Under the pieces are notes generated by a model. It was not told the origin of the DNA. It did no database searches and saw only the letters and a program-made list of their open reading frames with translations. Shown here piece after piece: positions 7,427 to 9,970 of a DNA stretch of 9,970 nt; position 1 is the stretch's first letter, and every line of letters starts with the position of its first letter. Source of the stretch: Thermoplasmata archaeon (GTDB taxonomy: Archaea; Thermoplasmatota; Thermoplasmata; Thermoplasmatales; Thermoplasmataceae); NCBI GenBank assembly GCA_021845325.1, contig JAKBRR010000031.1, positions 1 to 9,970 on the forward strand, written 5' to 3'. The position numbers were made by a program, and so were the translations under genes.

Positions 7427-7774
7427 TTATTCTGCCTCTGGAACAGCCCATTGTTCGCCCCATTGCCTGAGGTCATTCAGAGCAAATTTCAGCGCTTTTC
7501 CCTTCTCCGTTAAGTCATATTTCACCCTGAATGGGCGTGTTGATGCTATTTCTCTTGAGACTAGATGAACATCTTCAAGATATTTCAGGGTTCTTGAGAG
7601 TGTTCTGGGACTGATATTTTTGGCATCTCTCAATAGATCATTAAACCCTTTTGGGCCATCACTCAAATGCCTTATAATAATAAGATTCCATTCACCGCCA
7701 ATGAGCCGAATTGACTTTACAATTGGACAGTCTGGAGATTTTTCTTTTTGCTCCTGAATCTGGTCAATATTCAA
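7427..7774 (-). CDS. HxlR-family winged-helix transcriptional regulator
   Basis: This 115-residue DNA-binding protein has the whole HxlR domain: CPIVKSIRLIGGEWNLIIIRHL (residues 16-37), the recognition-helix region NISPRTLSRTLKYLEDVHLV (53-72), a wing with RVKYDLTEKG (83-92) and a terminal WGEQW dimer helix. Cys16 is the only cysteine and sits at the N-terminal position used for redox or electrophile sensing in some HxlR proteins such as YodB and HypR; sensing here is inferred. The start is TTG at 7774, with GAAGTG 5 nt upstream and no in-frame ATG in the family-conserved region. It lies between yceI (69 nt away) and the aldehyde dehydrogenase (38 nt), so it may control either or itself. The effector is unknown. 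Confidence 0.92.
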   Translation of the reverse strand: MNIDQIQEQKEKSPDCPIVKSIRLIGGEWNLIIIRHLSDGPKGFNDLLRDAKNISPRTLSRTLKYLEDVHLVSREIASTRPFRVKYDLTEKGKALKFALNDLRQWGEQWAVPEAE

Positions 7775-7795
7775 TTTTTCACTTCAAAAAAGATA

Positions 7796-7823
7796 GTAAA
7801 TAACCTTATTTAAGCTTTATAAA
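7796..7823 (-). promoter_or_regulatory. Promoter region of the HxlR gene, two possible TATA boxes
   Basis: TTTATAAAG (7815-7823) would give a leader of about 20 nt carrying GAAGTG before the TTG. TTATTTAC (7796-7803), centred 25.5 nt before the TTG, would give a leaderless start. The first matches the consensus better. An AAGCTT-centred imperfect palindrome overlaps the first box. Confidence 0.4.
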
Positions 7824-7827
7824 AAAA
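7821..7827 (-). terminator. Candidate oligo-T terminator of the yceI gene
   Basis: On the minus strand a run of seven T follows the yceI stop codon by 16 nt. Archaeal polymerase can terminate at T-runs without a hairpin. It overlaps the HxlR promoter, so the role is uncertain. Confidence 0.35.
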
Positions 7828-7843
7828 TATAATTTTGAAAATT

Positions 7844-8395
7844 TTATTTCAGTTGAACTAGTTCAAGGTTAATATTAATTTTAATTCCCTCTCCAACCAT
7901 GACTCCACCGCCTTCAAGAACCATGTTCCATACTAGACCAAAGTCTTTTCTGTTTATAGTTCCGCTAAGTGATATACCCTGTCTTAAATTTCCATATGGG
8001 TCTGTTATTGGACCGCTTCTCTCAATATCAAAGGTATACGGTTTTTCAACATCCCTGATCCTGAGGTTTCCGGAAACTTTAAAATTATCTCCAACTTTTT
8101 GCACAGAGTTACTTGTGAATATAATCTCCGGAAACTCCTCAACTTTTAGAAAATCTGGTGATTTCAGATGATTATCCCTATCAGTGTTGCCAGTTTCTAT
8201 GCTGGAGGAGTCTATTTTAACTATCACTGACGACTTCTCTACATTGGAGATATCTTCCTTTCCCTCCACGGAGAATTTCTTAAATCTTCCATTGACGTGA
8301 GAAATCATCATGTGCCTGACAGAAAACTCTATGCTCGAGTGCTCTTTATCTATTCCCCAACTTCTTAAATTCTCATTCTGAGTTGCTATTGCCAT
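7844..8395 (-). CDS. YceI-family lipocalin-like protein, cytosolic form
   Basis: YceI proteins form a lipocalin-like beta barrel that binds isoprenoid or other long hydrophobic ligands; the physiological role is usually unknown. With the ATG at 8395 the protein has 183 residues and shows the full family pattern: WGIDKEHSSIEFSVRHM (13-29), IETGNTDRDNHLKSPDF (66-82), FPEIIFTS (88-95) and a C-terminal GTINRKDFGLVWN (145-157) followed by an EGGGVMVG stretch. There is no signal peptide, unlike E. coli YceI, so it should be cytosolic. An upstream in-frame TTG (8425) would add 10 residues, but those codons contain the TATA box, so ATG is the better start. The HxlR regulator follows after 69 nt. Confidence 0.92.
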   Translation of the reverse strand: MAIATQNENLRSWGIDKEHSSIEFSVRHMMISHVNGRFKKFSVEGKEDISNVEKSSVIVKIDSSSIETGNTDRDNHLKSPDFLKVEEFPEIIFTSNSVQKVGDNFKVSGNLRIRDVEKPYTFDIERSGPITDPYGNLRQGISLSGTINRKDFGLVWNMVLEGGGVMVGEGIKININLELVQLK

Positions 8396-8414
8396 GATAC
8401 TAAATATTAAATTG

Positions 8415-8422
8415 ATATATAA
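8415..8422 (-). promoter_or_regulatory. TATA box of the yceI gene
   Basis: TTATATAT is centred 23.5 nt before the ATG at 8395. This is a good match to the archaeal consensus, implies a leaderless transcript, and rules against translation starting at the upstream TTG. Confidence 0.65.
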
Positions 8423-8478
8423 CAATAAAATAACACATCAGTTAGTAGCTATCATTCAGGTTAGTATGTTCTACGTGC

Positions 8479-9018
8479 CTAATTTCTGAAAACAATCCCA
8501 AAATTGATCATGTCGAAGTATGTGCCGTTAAGAAATAATGACTCTCTCTCGATACCTTCTATGGAAAATCCGCATTTGAGAAGGACCCTCATGGATGAAG
8601 GATTGTTGTGCATTACCTTTGTATGGAGTCTATGCAAATTCATAGCATTCATCGAATAGTTAACAACAAGCCCTAAAGCAGTAGTGGCAATTCCTTTATT
8701 TCGAAATTGTGAGTTTATCCAGTAACCCACATGTGCGTTTCTGTTTTCATAATCAATTTCGCCAAGCCCGATAATTCCAACCTTTCTACCTTCAAAGGAT
8801 ATGAACCAGTCTATAATGAACGGTTTACCATTTTCTTCTCTGTTTTTTTCTATAAAAAATAGAGCGTCTTCTCTGGTATAAGGATAAGGGAAAACTCTGC
8901 TTCCTATGGTTTTTGCTATACTCACATCATTTGCCAGTTCCGAAAGTTCATCGGCATTATGAATTTCAAGCGGGGTTTCAAGAGATACTTTTCCTGAGGT
9001 AAGAATAATTTTCTCCAC
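8479..9018 (-). CDS. GNAT-family N-acetyltransferase, RimJ/RimL-like
   Basis: This 179-residue protein is predicted to transfer an acetyl group from acetyl-CoA to an amino group, perhaps a protein N-terminus, a small molecule or an antibiotic; the substrate is unknown. The GNAT fold is recognisable by VGIIGLGEIDYENRNAHVGYWI (80-101), the acetyl-CoA pyrophosphate loop QFRNKGIAT (104-112), and NNPSSMRVLLKCGFSIEG (138-155), a hallmark of the Acetyltransf_3 (RimJ/RimL) group. Length fits the family. The start is GTG at 9018, supported by a TATA-like box centred 24.5 nt upstream; an overlapping ATG at 9020 is out of frame. The DNA methyltransferase is read away from it across 157 nt, and the yceI start lies beyond its end, so it looks like a single-gene unit. 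Confidence 0.9.
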   Translation of the reverse strand: MEKIILTSGKVSLETPLEIHNADELSELANDVSIAKTIGSRVFPYPYTREDALFFIEKNREENGKPFIIDWFISFEGRKVGIIGLGEIDYENRNAHVGYWINSQFRNKGIATTALGLVVNYSMNAMNLHRLHTKVMHNNPSSMRVLLKCGFSIEGIERESLFLNGTYFDMINFGIVFRN

Positions 9019-9038
9019 ATCAACAAAAACAACTTCTC

Positions 9039-9046
9039 TATTTTAA
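9039..9046 (-). promoter_or_regulatory. TATA-like box of the GNAT gene
   Basis: TTAAAATA is centred 24.5 nt before the GTG at 9018, which supports both a leaderless transcript and the GTG start. Confidence 0.5.
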
Positions 9047-9147
9047 CCTATGTCGATGAAGATTATCTTATAGTAGAATATTAGAAGCTGTATTGACAAT
9101 TGAGGGAATATATGATAAGGTTCCTTAAATTTTCTAAATATTTGTAA

Positions 9148-9155
9148 TTATATAA
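9148..9155 (+). promoter_or_regulatory. TATA box of the DNA methyltransferase gene
   Basis: TTATATAA is centred 24.5 nt before the ATG at 9176, a good consensus match. It favours the first of two nearby in-frame ATGs (9176 and 9185) as a leaderless start. Confidence 0.6.
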
Positions 9156-9175
9156 GAAATCTACATACCTGATCA

Positions 9176-9970
9176 ATGTCTTCAATGAGAACAACTCATC
9201 ATAAAATCTATGAGGCAGATTCAAGAAATTTATCAATGATGGAAGACAGAAGTGTAGACTTGATTGTAACCTCACCGCCATATCCGATGATTGAGATGTG
9301 GGATCAGTTATTCTTTTCTCTCAATGAAGAAATAGAGTTGAAAATGAAGGTTAATGACAGTATTAATGCCTTTGAGCTGATGCACAAAGAACTGGATTCT
9401 GTCTGGGAAGAATGCTATCGGGTTTTAAAATCAGGCGGGATAATGTGTATTGTCATAGGTGATGCCGTTAGGACTTTTGACGGTACATTTCAATTATTTT
9501 CATCGCATTCAAGGATTCTGACCAAAGCAATACAAATGGGCATGTATTGTCTTCCTTCCATAATATGGAATAAACCTACAAACGCACCTAATAAATTTCT
9601 AGGTTCCGGTACTCTTCCCATTGGAGCGTATGTAAAGATGGAACATGAGCACATCCTCATATTCAGGAAGGGCGAAAAAAGAAAGTTTTCCGGGGATGAT
9701 ATGAAATTAAGAAGAAAGAGTTCCATTTTTTGGGAAGAAAGAAATGAATGGTATTCTGATATATGGAGAGGTATTAACGGGAAACGGCAAACATTGGGTG
9801 GTGAGGGATTCAGGAGCAGAAGTGCAGGATTTCCTCTGGAAATTCCCCGGAGACTGATCTCTATGTTTTCATCTATTGCGGATACTGTATTCGATCCATT
9901 TCTCGGAGAGGGAACAACGGTCACGGCGTCAATATTGCTTGAAAGAAACAGTGTTGCAAGTGAAATAGAG
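9176..9970 (+). CDS. Beta-class DNA methyltransferase, probably N4-cytosine type, 3' end cut off
   Basis: This enzyme is predicted to methylate a base in a specific DNA sequence using S-adenosylmethionine. The 265 visible codons run open to the right edge; only a short tail is probably missing. The catalytic motif IV TSPPY (residues 32-36) comes near the N-terminus and the SAM-binding motif I DPFLGEGTTV (240-249) near the C-terminus, which is the beta-class order. Between them are SGGIMCIVIGD (86-96) and HEHILIFRKG (157-166), positioned like later catalytic-domain motifs. SPPY is more typical of N4-cytosine than N6-adenine enzymes, though not decisive. The likely target-recognition stretch is residues about 100-220. 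No restriction endonuclease gene is visible upstream, so whether it is solitary or part of a restriction-modification system depends on sequence to the right. Confidence 0.9.
   Translation, partial: MSSMRTTHHKIYEADSRNLSMMEDRSVDLIVTSPPYPMIEMWDQLFFSLNEEIELKMKVNDSINAFELMHKELDSVWEECYRVLKSGGIMCIVIGDAVRTFDGTFQLFSSHSRILTKAIQMGMYCLPSIIWNKPTNAPNKFLGSGTLPIGAYVKMEHEHILIFRKGEKRKFSGDDMKLRRKSSIFWEERNEWYSDIWRGINGKRQTLGGEGFRSRSAGFPLEIPRRLISMFSSIADTVFDPFLGEGTTVTASILLERNSVASEIE

Noticed and set aside
7808..7823. AAGCTT-centred palindrome as an HxlR operator
   Set aside because: Only the central six bases and scattered flanking positions pair; in AT-rich DNA this is expected by chance, so I did not call an operator.
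8396..8425. Ten-residue N-terminal extension of the YceI protein from a TTG
   Set aside because: The codons overlap the TATA box and have no family counterpart; the extension could mimic a short hydrophobic signal sequence but is probably untranslated.
9490..9924. Open frame of 144 codons on the minus strand
   Set aside because: It lies opposite the DNA methyltransferase, whose plus-strand frame carries clear catalytic motifs; the antisense product resembles nothing and has no promoter.
1..9970. CRISPR array, tRNA, rRNA, integrase, or complete insertion sequence
   Set aside because: I looked for regularly spaced repeats, cloverleaf-like sequences, terminal inverted repeats and recombinase motifs and saw none I could support.

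Overview
The window looks like chromosomal DNA of a low-GC thermoacidophilic archaeon, probably of the Thermoplasmatales (Thermoplasma/Ferroplasma/Picrophilus/Cuniculiplasma group). The evidence is AT-rich DNA with heavy use of AGA/AGG and ATA codons, and archaeal TATA-like boxes centred about 24-25 nt upstream of start codons (leaderless transcripts). An aldehyde dehydrogenase also has the sequence character of the glyceraldehyde dehydrogenase known from Thermoplasma and Picrophilus. The genus cannot be fixed from sequence reading alone.

Layout. Bases 1-3276 (minus strand) hold the carAB operon for carbamoyl phosphate synthesis. carA is complete; carB overlaps its end and runs off the left edge, so the last third of CarB is missing. 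A 240-base divergent intergenic region follows. Bases 3523-5137 (plus strand) hold a YcgJ/UbiE-type SAM methyltransferase and a DUF72 (YecE-like) protein. Bases 5138-5470 contain no intact gene but may carry a decayed scrap of an IS200/IS605-type TnpB. Bases 5471-9018 (minus strand) hold five genes, read right to left: a GNAT acetyltransferase, a YceI-family lipocalin-like protein, an HxlR-type regulator, a GADH-like aldehyde dehydrogenase, and a small protein made of two copies of a 53-residue module. From 9176 to the right edge (plus strand) is a beta-class DNA methyltransferase with a TSPPY motif, cut off by the window.

How the genes work together. carA and carB make the two subunits of one enzyme feeding pyrimidine and arginine synthesis, and overlap translationally. 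The methyltransferase and DUF72 genes are probably co-transcribed. In the minus-strand block most genes appear to have their own promoter, so it is a cluster rather than a tight operon; the HxlR regulator between yceI and the aldehyde dehydrogenase is the natural candidate to control one or both. The rest is ordinary housekeeping and accessory content. I did not find a convincing new multi-gene system. The points most worth checking are the duplicated-module protein, the possible TnpB remnant, the edge-cut DNA methyltransferase and the HxlR-centred cluster.
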